Below are positions 1-6,543 of a DNA stretch of 6,543 bases, piece by piece. Made by a program: the position numbers and the translations under genes. The notes under the pieces are model-generated. The model was not told the DNA's origin. It did not search any database and worked only from the letters and a program-made list of their open reading frames with translations. Every line of letters starts with the position of its first letter. Within the stretch, counting starts at the first letter, position 1. Source of the DNA: DASRAJ01 sp039920305 (GTDB lineage Bacteria > Bacteroidota > Bacteroidia > Chitinophagales > UBA10324); assembly GCA_039920305.1 (NCBI GenBank), contig JBDSEA010000117.1, positions 1 through 6,543 of the forward strand, written 5' to 3'.

Positions 1-1245
1 GATAATTGCGGAGGAACTGTAACAACTACGTTAACTAATACAAGCGTAGCAGGCACGGATTGCAGCTGGACAGTAACCTATACATTCAGTGTTTCAGATG
101 CATGTGGTAATACGTTAGCCGGACGCACCTACTCAAATACTGGTGGTGATAAGACAGCACCGGTTATTATTTGTCCCGCTAACGTTACAGTTAGTAGTGG
201 AGCAAGTACACTTCCTGCTGCAACAGGAACAGCTACAGCAACTGACAATTGCAGTGGTATTCTAATTATTACCTATTCAGATGTGACAACATCATGCTTA
301 GATGGAAATTACATTATAAGCCGTACCTGGAGAGCAACGGATGTTTGTAACAATTCTGCTAGTTGTACGCAAACAATTACGGTTAATGACTGCACAACTG
401 ATTGTGAAGCACCATCAGTATTCACAATGGATAGCATTTCTGCAGCTGAAGCTCAGATCTGCTTTAATTCCATTCCCGGTGCGCAGGGATATATTGTTGC
501 CTGGCGTACTATTCCTCAAACAGACTGGATAATAAGTACCGTAATAGCGCCTGACACCTGCCTGATCTTTACCAATCACTTTCCGGACGTGTATGAAATC
601 GAGATTGCAACTATTTGTGCGAATGGTGATACTTCTGCATTCGGACCGGTTTATACCTACGAGACTTTTAGGAGCTGCACCAAGCCGCAGAACCCCTATA
701 CCAGCGGAATTACTGCGACCAAGGCAACCCTGAACTGGAGTGCCGTAATTGATGCAGATAAGTATGTGGTTAACTATCGTCAGACCGGCACAACCGTCTG
801 GACGAAGAAAACCCTCAGCAAAACATTTTTAACGGTAAAGAATCTGCAACCCTCAACTCAATATGAGTGGAAGGTGCAAAGCAAGTGCATCGGAGCTACC
901 CGATCAGTGGGAGGCAAATTCACTCCACTGCAATACTTTACTACCTTGTCTTTGAAGGCAGAGCAAAGTATCTCATCGGTGGAGATCACAGGTGTTCAAA
1001 TTTATCCAAACCCGGCATCACAGCAGTTTACTTACGGGTTTGACGCTGATGGAGCAGGCACCTACAGCATAGCGATTGAGAATGTGCTTGGTCAGATCAT
1101 TTACTCCGCATTACAGAAATCCTATAGCGGAAATGTGAAGCAACAGGTTGACCTTGGTAATGTGCCGGAGGGCATGTATCTTTTTCATCTTATTATTGAT
1201 GGAAAAGAATACAGCAAGAGACTGGAAGTTCAGCACAGCTATTAA
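1..1245 (+). CDS. C-terminal part of a large T9SS-secreted modular surface protein (5' end outside window)
   Basis: The frame is open from base 1 to the TAA at 1243-1245, giving 414 visible residues, so the gene starts before the window. Residues 1-49 are the end of one HYR-like repeat (DNCGG near the start, later VSDACGNT). Residues 50-131 form a second one: DKTAPVIICP, then TDNCSG, then RTWRATDVCNN and QTITVNDC. Two fibronectin III-like modules follow, about 135-225 (starting CEAPSVFT) and 226-316 (starting CTKPQNPYT, with LNWS and the LQPSTQYEWKV core). Residues from about 327 are a type A Por/T9SS sorting domain: VQIYPNPAS, IENVLGQIIY, VPEGMYLFHLIIDGK and a terminal KRLEV stretch. Known for the family: this tail sends proteins through the type IX system to the cell surface or medium, and HYR/FN3 modules are usually adhesive or spacer domains. 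No enzyme domain is visible here, so the actual role is unknown; one could lie upstream. Confidence 0.93.
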   Translation, partial: DNCGGTVTTTLTNTSVAGTDCSWTVTYTFSVSDACGNTLAGRTYSNTGGDKTAPVIICPANVTVSSGASTLPAATGTATATDNCSGILIITYSDVTTSCLDGNYIISRTWRATDVCNNSASCTQTITVNDCTTDCEAPSVFTMDSISAAEAQICFNSIPGAQGYIVAWRTIPQTDWIISTVIAPDTCLIFTNHFPDVYEIEIATICANGDTSAFGPVYTYETFRSCTKPQNPYTSGITATKATLNWSAVIDADKYVVNYRQTGTTVWTKKTLSKTFLTVKNLQPSTQYEWKVQSKCIGATRSVGGKFTPLQYFTTLSLKAEQSISSVEITGVQIYPNPASQQFTYGFDADGAGTYSIAIENVLGQIIYSALQKSYSGNVKQQVDLGNVPEGMYLFHLIIDGKEYSKRLEVQHSY

Positions 1246-1265
1246 GCACTGTAAGGATTATCAAA

Positions 1266-1302
1266 GAAGGGCCGTCTCATGAGTAAGACGGCCCTTTCTT
1301 TT
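1266..1302 (+). terminator. Rho-independent terminator after the T9SS protein gene
   Basis: A perfect 9-bp GC-rich stem, GGGCCGTCT (1269-1277) pairing with AGACGGCCC (1286-1294), has an 8-base loop and is followed by TTTCTTTT (1295-1302). It extends by two A-T pairs at 1267-1268/1295-1296. It lies about 20 bases after the stop codon of the surface protein gene, the right place to end that transcript. The A-rich run before the stem could also support termination on the other strand, but no minus-strand gene ends close enough to need it. Confidence 0.88.
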
Positions 1303-1435
1303 GGTATATCGGTAAGCCGGGAATTGGAGCTCGGGAAAAAGGGCGGTAAGAATTCAGTACCATGAAATTTTCGTAAGTGAACCTTAACTCAAAATCTTTC
1401 ACGACACCAGGCACTTCACCAACTTTTTCCATTGA
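1303..1435. other. Non-coding stretch with no recognisable feature
   Basis: Between the terminator and the recombinase remnant I see no convincing gene, RNA or repeat. All plus-strand frames are broken by stops. A minus-strand frame of 76 codons spans 1277-1507, but it runs through the terminator hairpin and lies antisense to the recombinase-like codons, so it was not accepted. This DNA may be further decayed recombinase sequence, but no motif supports that. Confidence 0.4.
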
Positions 1436-1669
1436 AGCTTCTCGAATTCCATCACAGGCCTGCGCTCGCTCTACAACATTGCGATCGAAACTGGGCTTGT
1501 GAAACAAGAAACCTATCCCTTTGGCAGACGACGGTATGAGATACCGCGAGGGATAGTCAAAGAAAAGAAGGCACTGAAAATGTGAGACTTCAAAAAGCTT
1601 TTTGCAACCCTTTCGAGGTACAATAAAGGTACAAACATTGACAAAATAACCAGTATCAATAGAAACTAA
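1436..1669 (+). pseudogene. Remnant of a Bacteroidota tyrosine recombinase (integrase), SAM-like domain to start of catalytic domain
   Basis: One plus-strand frame after the TGA at 1433-1435 reads 49 codons to a TGA at 1583-1585. It contains NSITGLRSLYNIAIETGL, then YPFGRRRYEIPRG, then KEKKALKM. This is the characteristic end of the phage-integrase SAM-like core-binding domain of Bacteroidota tyrosine recombinases (LR-x-IYN-x-A, YPFG-x-x-x-Y-x-IP, KKAL). After the TGA the same frame continues DFKKLF, as expected at the start of the catalytic domain, and then loses resemblance before TAA at 1667-1669. The N-terminal arm domain and the catalytic R-H-R-Y residues are absent. An intact family member is about 400 residues; here about 60 codons are recognisable with one internal stop. 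It is therefore a non-functional relic of a past mobile-element insertion. Identification rests on remembered family motifs, not on a search. Confidence 0.72.
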
Positions 1670-1751
1670 TCAGGTAGTAGAAGGCATGAAAAATGACCTA
1701 TTATCAGGGCTTTACGCCTGGGTTATTTGCTGTTTGAGTGTTTTGCAATGG

Positions 1752-3119
1752 TTACTTTCCGATACAAAATTTACTGAATATAACTCCCAGGATATCTTCT
1801 GTTGCAATATCTCCTGTGATTTCACCGAGGGTATTGAGTGCACGCCGGATGTCGGAGGCAAAAAACTCTTTTGATATGCCGGATTCGAGTGAATGCTCCA
1901 CGTCAGTAAGTGCCTTATGTGTCCGGTTCAGGGAATCATAATGCCTTGCATTGGTAACAATCGTTTGATCAGATAAGTCTTTGTCTTTCGTTATCATAGA
2001 AACAATTTTGTTCCTCAGCAAGTCTAAATGAATGTTCTCGCGGGCTGAAATGAAAAGCAGATTTTTAAATCCCTCCATTTTTTTCAAAAGCTGTTCTTCG
2101 CTGATTTCATCAATCTTGTTTCCCACTGCGATCACCGGAATGTCATTGGAAGGGAGCTGTGACAGATCCACAAGCAGGTCATCGTATGAAATTTCATTCA
2201 CATCAAAAACATAGATCACCATTGCTGACTGCCGGATCTTTTCCATGGTTTTTTCTACACCCATTCTTTCAATCACATCCGTTGCTTCACGGATTCCCGC
2301 AGTGTCAATCAGCCTGAAAATTATGCCGTTGATGTTGATCATTTCCTCAATGGCGTCACGTGTGGTTCCAGGAATCTCAGAGACGAGGGCACGCTCTTCA
2401 TTCAGCAATGCGTTGAGTAAGGTTGATTTACCCGCATTGGGTCTTCCGGCAATCACGGTAGCTACCCCGTGCCTGATTACATTTCCTAAGGCAAAGGAAT
2501 CTTTAAGATTCAGTACATGTGATTTGATCCTTATGATGAGATCAGCAAGCTCTTTTCTGTTTGCAAAATCAACATCTTCCTCGGCAAAATCAAGTTCCAG
2601 CTCTATAAGCGCCGCAAAGTGAAGCAGCTCATCGCGCAGTTTTTTTAATTCAGAAGAAAAGCCACCGCGCATTTGATTCAGCGCAGCCCTGTGTGCACTT
2701 TCTGAATCGGAGCTGATCAGGTCAGCGACTGCTTCTGCCTGTGCAAGGTCCATTCTTCCATTCATAAAGGCACGCAATGTAAACTCTCCCGCTTTTGCGT
2801 GGCGTGCACCATGATCAAGGAGAACCTGAATAATTCTCTGTACAATGAACATGGAGCCATGGCAGGAAATTTCGATCACGTCTTCCTTAGTATAGGAGTG
2901 TGGTGCCTTAAAAATTCCAACCACCACTTCATCAATCGTTGTTCCTCCATCTTCCATATAGCCATAATGCAGGGTGTGGGTTTCCGCTTCCGATAATCTT
3001 TTCCCCCGAAAAGCTTTATCAGTAATTAAAAAAGCATCCGGTCCCGTCATTCGTATCACTGCAAGCGCTCCCGTACCCGGTGGAGTTGAAAGCGCCATAA
3101 TAGTATCATCGTTCATCAT
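1752..3119 (-). CDS. mnmE: tRNA modification GTPase MnmE (TrmE)
   Basis: The 455-residue product has normal family length and full architecture. The N-terminal formyl-tetrahydrofolate-binding domain runs to about residue 118 (DDTIMALSTPPGTGALAVIR near the start). A helical domain flanks an inserted Ras-like G domain at about 215-380. G-motifs are visible: P-loop GRPNAGKS (225-232), switch I GTTRD (251-255), DTAG (272-275), NKID (334-337) and SAR (358-360). The protein ends in the signature CIGK, whose cysteine (452) is conserved in the family. With MnmG (not in this window), MnmE makes the 5-carboxymethylaminomethyl or related modification at wobble U34 of certain tRNAs, in the cytoplasm. Two adjacent ATG codons (3119 and 3116) could each be the start; no clear ribosome-binding site decides between them. 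It is transcribed divergently from the phosphatase gene across a 56-base gap. No clear terminator follows it. Confidence 0.97.
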   Translation of the reverse strand: MMNDDTIMALSTPPGTGALAVIRMTGPDAFLITDKAFRGKRLSEAETHTLHYGYMEDGGTTIDEVVVGIFKAPHSYTKEDVIEISCHGSMFIVQRIIQVLLDHGARHAKAGEFTLRAFMNGRMDLAQAEAVADLISSDSESAHRAALNQMRGGFSSELKKLRDELLHFAALIELELDFAEEDVDFANRKELADLIIRIKSHVLNLKDSFALGNVIRHGVATVIAGRPNAGKSTLLNALLNEERALVSEIPGTTRDAIEEMININGIIFRLIDTAGIREATDVIERMGVEKTMEKIRQSAMVIYVFDVNEISYDDLLVDLSQLPSNDIPVIAVGNKIDEISEEQLLKKMEGFKNLLFISARENIHLDLLRNKIVSMITKDKDLSDQTIVTNARHYDSLNRTHKALTDVEHSLESGISKEFFASDIRRALNTLGEITGDIATEDILGVIFSKFCIGK

Positions 3120-3163
3120 CTGGAGTAATTAAAAGGCGGAAATGAAATAAGCCTATCAAGGGA

Positions 3164-3171
3164 TATTTTTG
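3164..3171 (+). promoter_or_regulatory. Bacteroidota-type -7 promoter element (TAnnTTTG) before the phosphatase gene
   Basis: TATTTTTG at 3164-3171 matches the Bacteroidota -7 consensus TAnnTTTG exactly and ends only four bases before the ATG at 3176. With usual spacing, transcription would begin at or within a few bases of the start codon, giving a leaderless or nearly leaderless mRNA. This fits the absence of a Shine-Dalgarno sequence. I do not see a clear -33 TTG at the expected distance upstream, so strength is uncertain. Confidence 0.55.
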
Positions 3172-3175
3172 CGCC

Positions 3176-3652
3176 ATGAAAATACTTTTTGTCTGTCTTG
3201 GAAATATTTGTCGCTCACCCATGGCGGAAGGTATCATGAAAAAACTTGTTTTAGCAAATCATCTCGACTGGAAAATTGACAGTGCAGGGACGGAATATTA
3301 TCATGTGGGTGAGCAACCCGATAGCCGGGCCGTTTGCACCTGTGACCGGTTTACGATTGATATCCGCACACAGAGAGCACGCCGCATCAGCAAAAAAGAT
3401 TTTGAGGATTTTGATGTGATCTATGCACTGGCGGCTGATGTTATGAATGAGATCAGGAGCATGAAGATTACCGGTAAAAATGAACTAAAATTGAAATTGC
3501 TTCTTGATGAGATTTATCCCGGAGGGCATCGTTCCGTTCCTGATCCCTGGTATCATGATGAAGCGGCGTTTGAGCCGGTGTTTCAGCTTATTGAAAAGGC
3601 GTGCAAGGCCATTATCAGGAAGTACGCTTCCCATGCTGAAAAGGGGGCCTGA
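3176..3652 (+). CDS. Low-molecular-weight protein-tyrosine phosphatase
   Basis: The 158-residue product has typical length for the cytoplasmic LMW-PTP family (arsenate-reductase-like fold). The phosphate-binding loop is at the N-terminus: CLGNICRS, with nucleophile Cys7 and Arg13 in the C-x5-R-S pattern, followed by PMAEG. The general acid lies in VPDPWY (Asp123), the usual DP-W/Y motif. Middle landmarks are DSAGTE (35-40), PDSRAV and RARRIS. The family dephosphorylates phosphotyrosine in proteins, and some members act on capsule-associated tyrosine kinases; nothing here shows the substrate. In the segment DVIYALAADVMNEI the common MD pair is replaced by LA, which I think is a subfamily trait. 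The ATG at 3176 was chosen because it directly precedes the conserved first strand and follows the promoter element. The gene converges with the ABC transporter, with 26 bases between stops, and is divergent from mnmE. Confidence 0.94.
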   Translation: MKILFVCLGNICRSPMAEGIMKKLVLANHLDWKIDSAGTEYYHVGEQPDSRAVCTCDRFTIDIRTQRARRISKKDFEDFDVIYALAADVMNEIRSMKITGKNELKLKLLLDEIYPGGHRSVPDPWYHDEAAFEPVFQLIEKACKAIIRKYASHAEKGA

Positions 3653-3678
3653 TCCGAATACACTGAATTGACACCGGA

Positions 3679-5472
3679 TTAAAGTAAAACTGTTTCCTTC
3701 CTCTTAAACTGCAGTTCATATAACTTCCTGTAAAAGCCATTTGCTATCAGCAGCTCTTCATGTGTTCCTGCTTCTTTTACCTCACCCTTATCAAGAACAA
3801 GAATTTTATCTGCATGCTGGATGGTGGAAAGCCGGTGAGCTATGATGATGGACGTTCTTCCCTCGATCAGTTTTTCAATCGCATTTTGAATCAGCATTTC
3901 TGATTCGGTGTCAATAGATGAAGTCGCCTCATCGAGAATAAGAATTTTTGGATTGAAAACCAGGGCACGCACAAACGAGATCAACTGACGCTGACCAACC
4001 GAAAGGGTAGCCCCGCGCTCCATTACGGGATAGTCATAGCCGCCGGGTAGTCTTTCTATCCAGCCTGCTACTCCACAAAGCTGTGCTGCATGCTTCACCT
4101 GCTCTTTTGAAATTCCGGGATTTCGCAATGTGATATTATCCATGATGCTTCCTGAAAAAAGAAACACATCCTGTAATACCAGTCCGATCTGACTTCTCAG
4201 GGATGAAAGCTCATATTCGCGAATATTGATTCCATCAAGATAAATGATACCGTGCTGAATTTCATAAAAGCGGCTCAGGATGTTGATGATGGATGATTTT
4301 CCCGCACCTGTAGCGCCTGCTATTGCAAGTGTTTCTCCCTGCGCGACTGCAAAGGAAATATTTTTAAGAATATAATTTTGTTCATCATAGGCAAAGGAAA
4401 CATTTTCGAATTCAATGTCGCCCCTTATATCCACCGCGGCTTTCACTCCGGTATTTGACATTTTATCATGATTGTCAAGAAGCTTAAACACCCTGTCACT
4501 TGCAACCATTCCCATCTGCAGGGTATTGAATTTATCAGCGAGCATTCTGATGGGGCGGAACATAAGGTTGATGTACATGATGAAGGAGATGATCATGCCT
4601 ACCGAGATTTTATCCTGAAGCACCTGATGAGCGCCATACCACACAAGCAACCCCAGAGCCATTGCGGAAATAATTTCTACTACCGGAAAAAAGATGGAAT
4701 AGTACCATATCCCTTTTACGTTTGCTGTCCGGTGATCCCTGTTGATCGTCCTGAATTTTTTCATCTCCCGCTCTTCAGCATTGAATATCTGAACCACGCT
4801 CATACCCGATATATGCTCCTGTAGAAATGCGTTCAGCTTCGCCACCTGGTTACGCACATCAATAAATGATTTGCGAATTCCTTCTTTGAAGAAATAAGCC
4901 GCAATCAGAAGTAAGGGAAGAACAGAAAGTGTTACAAGGGTGAGCTGCCACGAGGAATAAAACATCCAGCCAAGAACTGCAATCAAAATCATAAGGTCGC
5001 TGAGTATGGTAATGACACCTTCGGCGAATATGTCGTTAATCGCTTCTACATCAGAAATGGTTCGGGTTACGGAAGTGCCAATGGGCGTGCGGTCAAAATG
5101 GCGCAGGTTCAGGCTTAAAACATGAGCATAAACCCGCGTGCGAAGGTCACGTACAATGGATTGACCAAGAAAGGTGGTGTTGTAGGTAAAGTTATAGGTG
5201 AGAGCAGCTTGTACCAGTATTAATCCTAAAATTAATTCTGACATCTGCACCAGCTTATTCCAGTTATTGCCGATGATGTATTTATCTACAGTTATTTGAA
5301 TAAGAAAAGGATTGAGCGGAGCCAGCGCTGCCATCACTACGGCAATGGCTACCGCCAGGTAGAACCGTTTTTTATACGGCTTTACAAGTCCCATCACCCG
5401 CCGGAGCAGGGAGAAGTCAATGATTTTAGTGAGCAGGGTTTTTAACCCGGAGATAAATATGTTCTCACTCAT
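3679..5472 (-). CDS. ABC exporter half-transporter (MsbA/MdlB-like, fused TMD-NBD)
   Basis: From ATG at 5472 the product has 597 residues, normal for a fused exporter half-molecule. The N-terminal half (about 25-320) has six hydrophobic segments in type IV (exporter) order, with an EHISGMSVVQIFNAE-type coupling region. The C-terminal nucleotide-binding domain has Walker A GATGAGKSS (386-394), Q-loop Gln434, signature LSVGQRQ (490-496), Walker B ILILDE (510-515, catalytic Glu515), D-loop SSID and H-loop His546. All catalytic residues are present; the signature has Val in place of the usual first Gly, as in some MdlB/YheH-type exporters. It should work as a homo- or heterodimer in the inner membrane. 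The substrate (lipid, peptide or drug) cannot be told from sequence. The frame can be extended to a TTG at 5508, directly after a stop, but ATG 5472 is preferred. It lies downstream of truA on the same strand. Confidence 0.95.
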   Translation of the reverse strand: MSENIFISGLKTLLTKIIDFSLLRRVMGLVKPYKKRFYLAVAIAVVMAALAPLNPFLIQITVDKYIIGNNWNKLVQMSELILGLILVQAALTYNFTYNTTFLGQSIVRDLRTRVYAHVLSLNLRHFDRTPIGTSVTRTISDVEAINDIFAEGVITILSDLMILIAVLGWMFYSSWQLTLVTLSVLPLLLIAAYFFKEGIRKSFIDVRNQVAKLNAFLQEHISGMSVVQIFNAEEREMKKFRTINRDHRTANVKGIWYYSIFFPVVEIISAMALGLLVWYGAHQVLQDKISVGMIISFIMYINLMFRPIRMLADKFNTLQMGMVASDRVFKLLDNHDKMSNTGVKAAVDIRGDIEFENVSFAYDEQNYILKNISFAVAQGETLAIAGATGAGKSSIINILSRFYEIQHGIIYLDGINIREYELSSLRSQIGLVLQDVFLFSGSIMDNITLRNPGISKEQVKHAAQLCGVAGWIERLPGGYDYPVMERGATLSVGQRQLISFVRALVFNPKILILDEATSSIDTESEMLIQNAIEKLIEGRTSIIIAHRLSTIQHADKILVLDKGEVKEAGTHEELLIANGFYRKLYELQFKRKETVLL

Positions 5473-5482
5473 AAATATCTTT

Positions 5483-5743
5483 TCAATGGCCCGCTCTTCG
5501 GATTTCAATCATTTTAATCAGGTCTTCGATCTTATAAATAGTTCAGTAATCTCCGGCTCGTAATCCCCCGTATTTTCTTTTGCATTTAACCAATTTCTTA
5601 CATTCCTAAGTTCGGGTATCATCTGACAATCCGGGAATTTGTTCTGTAACTTTTATGATAAAAGCCATGAGAAGATTCTCGAATTCTTTTTTACTGAAGG
5701 TTTGATTACATCTTCCATACACATACTTCCCCGCACTTTTCAT
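5483..5743 (-). pseudogene. Possible broken small gene of unknown family between truA and the ABC exporter
   Basis: A minus-strand frame starts at ATG 5743-5741 and would end at TGA 5485-5483, ten bases before the exporter ATG, as in an operon. It spans 86 codons but is interrupted by TAG at 5608-5606 and TGA at 5545-5543. Its first 45 codons (containing TFSKKEFENLLMAFIIKV) and its last 18 (KIEDLIKMIEIRRAG) read like protein. The middle does not, but a second frame covering the gap, 5622-5518, does (LRNVRNWLNAKE, then DYEPEITELF). Switching frame twice would bypass both stops and restore one continuous polar, probably helical protein of about 85 residues. This could be a decayed gene with two compensating indels, a sequencing artefact, or chance. 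I do not recognise the family. A near-consensus -7 element (GAGCTTTG, minus strand, 5768-5761) lies upstream. Confidence 0.33.
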
Positions 5744-5874
5744 TACTTGAAAATTTTATTCAAAGCTCATCATTTTCTCCGGCACGCAATTTCCAGATTT
5801 ATTTTGCACTTATCAGATCATTTCTTGCTGAATGTAATAAGTAAATGATTCCTTGAAATAACCGGTAAAAAATT
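5744..5874. other. Intergenic DNA downstream of truA with no clear feature
   Basis: This AT-rich spacer lies between the truA stop and the first ATG of the possible small broken gene. No tRNA, strong hairpin with T-run or repeat is visible. The only hint of a signal is the near-match to a Bacteroidota -7 element at 5761-5768 on the minus strand. Taken with the broken small frame, the whole truA-to-exporter gap of 402 bases holds no intact gene. Confidence 0.4.
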
Positions 5875-6543
5875 TTAGCAGAATGAGATCTGTTTCATAA
5901 GCTTTTCATATTTCACCTCAATCAAAGTCAATCCCTGTGCCGGTGCCGAGAAATCTGTTTTGTGTGGTTGCCTGCTTTCAAAAATCAGATTCAATTGCTC
6001 CGGTGACAGCTTTCCCCGTGCAAAGCGCATGGAGGTTGCCACAATGCCCCGAACCATACCACGCAAAAACCGGTCGGCACTGATGGTGAATCGAAGCAAT
6101 TTAAATTCATCATCCCATTTCCAGTGAGCATCATTTATTTTACAAAGGGTTGTCTTTACCTGTGTTCGCTTTTTGCTGAAAGCGGCGAAATCGGTTTGCT
6201 GCATGATGAATTGCGCTGCTTCATTAAGCTTTACGGCTGATAATATTTCGTAAGGATATAAGCAAACGAGATCTGTTAGCAATGCATTTTTTTCATAGCT
6301 GATCAGGTATTCATACGTTCGTTCCAATGCATCAAAGCGTGCATTGAAATCATCACTAACCGAAAATATATTTCTCACTGAAACATCATCCGGAAGCATG
6401 AAGTTGATCCTTCGCAGGAAATACTTTGGAAGCTCATTTGAAAAATCAAAGTGTGCGAAATTCTGTCTTGCATGGACTCCCGCATCCGTTCTTCCGGAAG
6501 CAGTAACTGTAATTTGTTCCCGCAAAAGCACAGAAAGTTTTTC
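5875..6543 (-). CDS. truA: tRNA pseudouridine(38-40) synthase TruA (5' end outside window)
   Basis: The frame is open to the window edge and encodes the last 222 residues; roughly 35-40 N-terminal residues, including the first RNA-binding strand, lie beyond 6543. The catalytic motif SGRTDAGVHA is visible (nucleophilic Asp at visible residue 20), preceded by EKLSVLLRE. Downstream family landmarks are NFMLPDDVSV, FNARFDALERTYEYLI (Arg-Tyr pair that shapes the active site), DFAAFSKK, ADRFLRGMVRGIV and the C-terminal APAQGLTLIEVKYE. TruA converts uridines 38, 39 and 40 of the anticodon stem-loop to pseudouridine in many tRNAs, as a cytoplasmic homodimer. A GTG at 6531 could be taken as a start but falls inside the conserved EKLSVLL region, so it is not the true one. 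The exporter gene follows on the same strand after a gap of about 400 bases. Confidence 0.97.
   Translation of the reverse strand, partial: EKLSVLLREQITVTASGRTDAGVHARQNFAHFDFSNELPKYFLRRINFMLPDDVSVRNIFSVSDDFNARFDALERTYEYLISYEKNALLTDLVCLYPYEILSAVKLNEAAQFIMQQTDFAAFSKKRTQVKTTLCKINDAHWKWDDEFKLLRFTISADRFLRGMVRGIVATSMRFARGKLSPEQLNLIFESRQPHKTDFSAPAQGLTLIEVKYEKLMKQISFC

Noticed and set aside
1277..1507. Minus-strand reading frame of 76 codons
   Set aside because: It runs through the terminator hairpin and is antisense to the recombinase-like codons; no recognisable motif and no upstream signal.
1616..1634. Direct repeat AGGTACA twice, 12 bases apart, within the recombinase remnant
   Set aside because: Seven-base repeats at this spacing are expected by chance, and there is no further copy nearby to suggest attachment or binding sites.
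1705..1720. Small inverted repeat (CAGGGC/GCCTG) downstream of mnmE as a possible terminator
   Set aside because: The stem is about five pairs with a bulge, and the T-run on the minus strand is not adjacent to it.
1686..1874. Plus-strand reading frame with a hydrophobic start (MKNDLLSGLYAWVICC)
   Set aside because: Most of it is antisense to the conserved C-terminus of mnmE; the hydrophobic segment is short and no family is recognisable.
2245..2622. Plus-strand reading frame of 125 codons inside mnmE
   Set aside because: It is the antisense shadow of the MnmE G domain, rich in Ser and Ala as expected from the complement of the coding frame.
3652..3679. Inverted repeat ATCCG/CGGAT between the convergent stops of the phosphatase and exporter genes
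   Set aside because: Only five pairs with a loop of 18 bases and no T-run; too weak to call a bidirectional terminator.
4468..4824. Plus-strand reading frame of 118 codons inside the exporter gene
   Set aside because: Antisense to a well-conserved membrane-domain region of the ABC exporter; no motif of its own.
5639..5848. Plus-strand reading frame of 69 codons in the truA-exporter gap
   Set aside because: Starts with TTG, is rich in Phe, His and Leu as AT-rich non-coding DNA often is, and is antisense to the more protein-like minus-strand frame.

Overview
The window is about 6.5 kb of what looks like a Bacteroidota chromosome, probably from the Chitinophagales/Sphingobacteriales side. Three things suggest this: a surface protein ending in a type IX secretion (Por) sorting domain, a TAnnTTTG-type promoter placed directly before a start codon, and start regions without clear Shine-Dalgarno sequences. 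The assignment is an inference from sequence features only; no search was run.

Layout. Positions 1-1245 (+) hold the C-terminal part of a large secreted modular protein (HYR-like repeats, two fibronectin III-like modules, T9SS sorting tail), followed by a strong hairpin terminator at 1266-1302. Positions 1303-1751 carry no intact gene but contain a decayed piece of a Bacteroidota-type tyrosine recombinase (1436-1669, +). Then come mnmE (1752-3119, -), a divergent low-molecular-weight tyrosine phosphatase (3176-3652, +), and a convergent ABC exporter half-transporter (3679-5472, -). Upstream of the exporter lie a short, apparently broken reading frame (5483-5743, -) and truA (5875 to the window edge, -, 5' end missing).

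How the genes relate. mnmE and truA are both tRNA-modification genes (wobble U34 and pseudouridine 38-40), but they are separated by the exporter and the phosphatase and are not an obvious operon with each other. truA, the broken frame and the exporter lie in tandem and could be co-transcribed. mnmE and the phosphatase are divergent from a 56-base gap. The exporter and the phosphatase converge with 26 bases between their stop codons.

The window is mostly housekeeping. I found no CRISPR array, toxin-antitoxin pair, defence cluster, tRNA or rRNA, and no convincing new system. The most noteworthy items are the two gene remnants: the recombinase relic, which marks a past mobile-element event, and the interrupted small frame between truA and the exporter.
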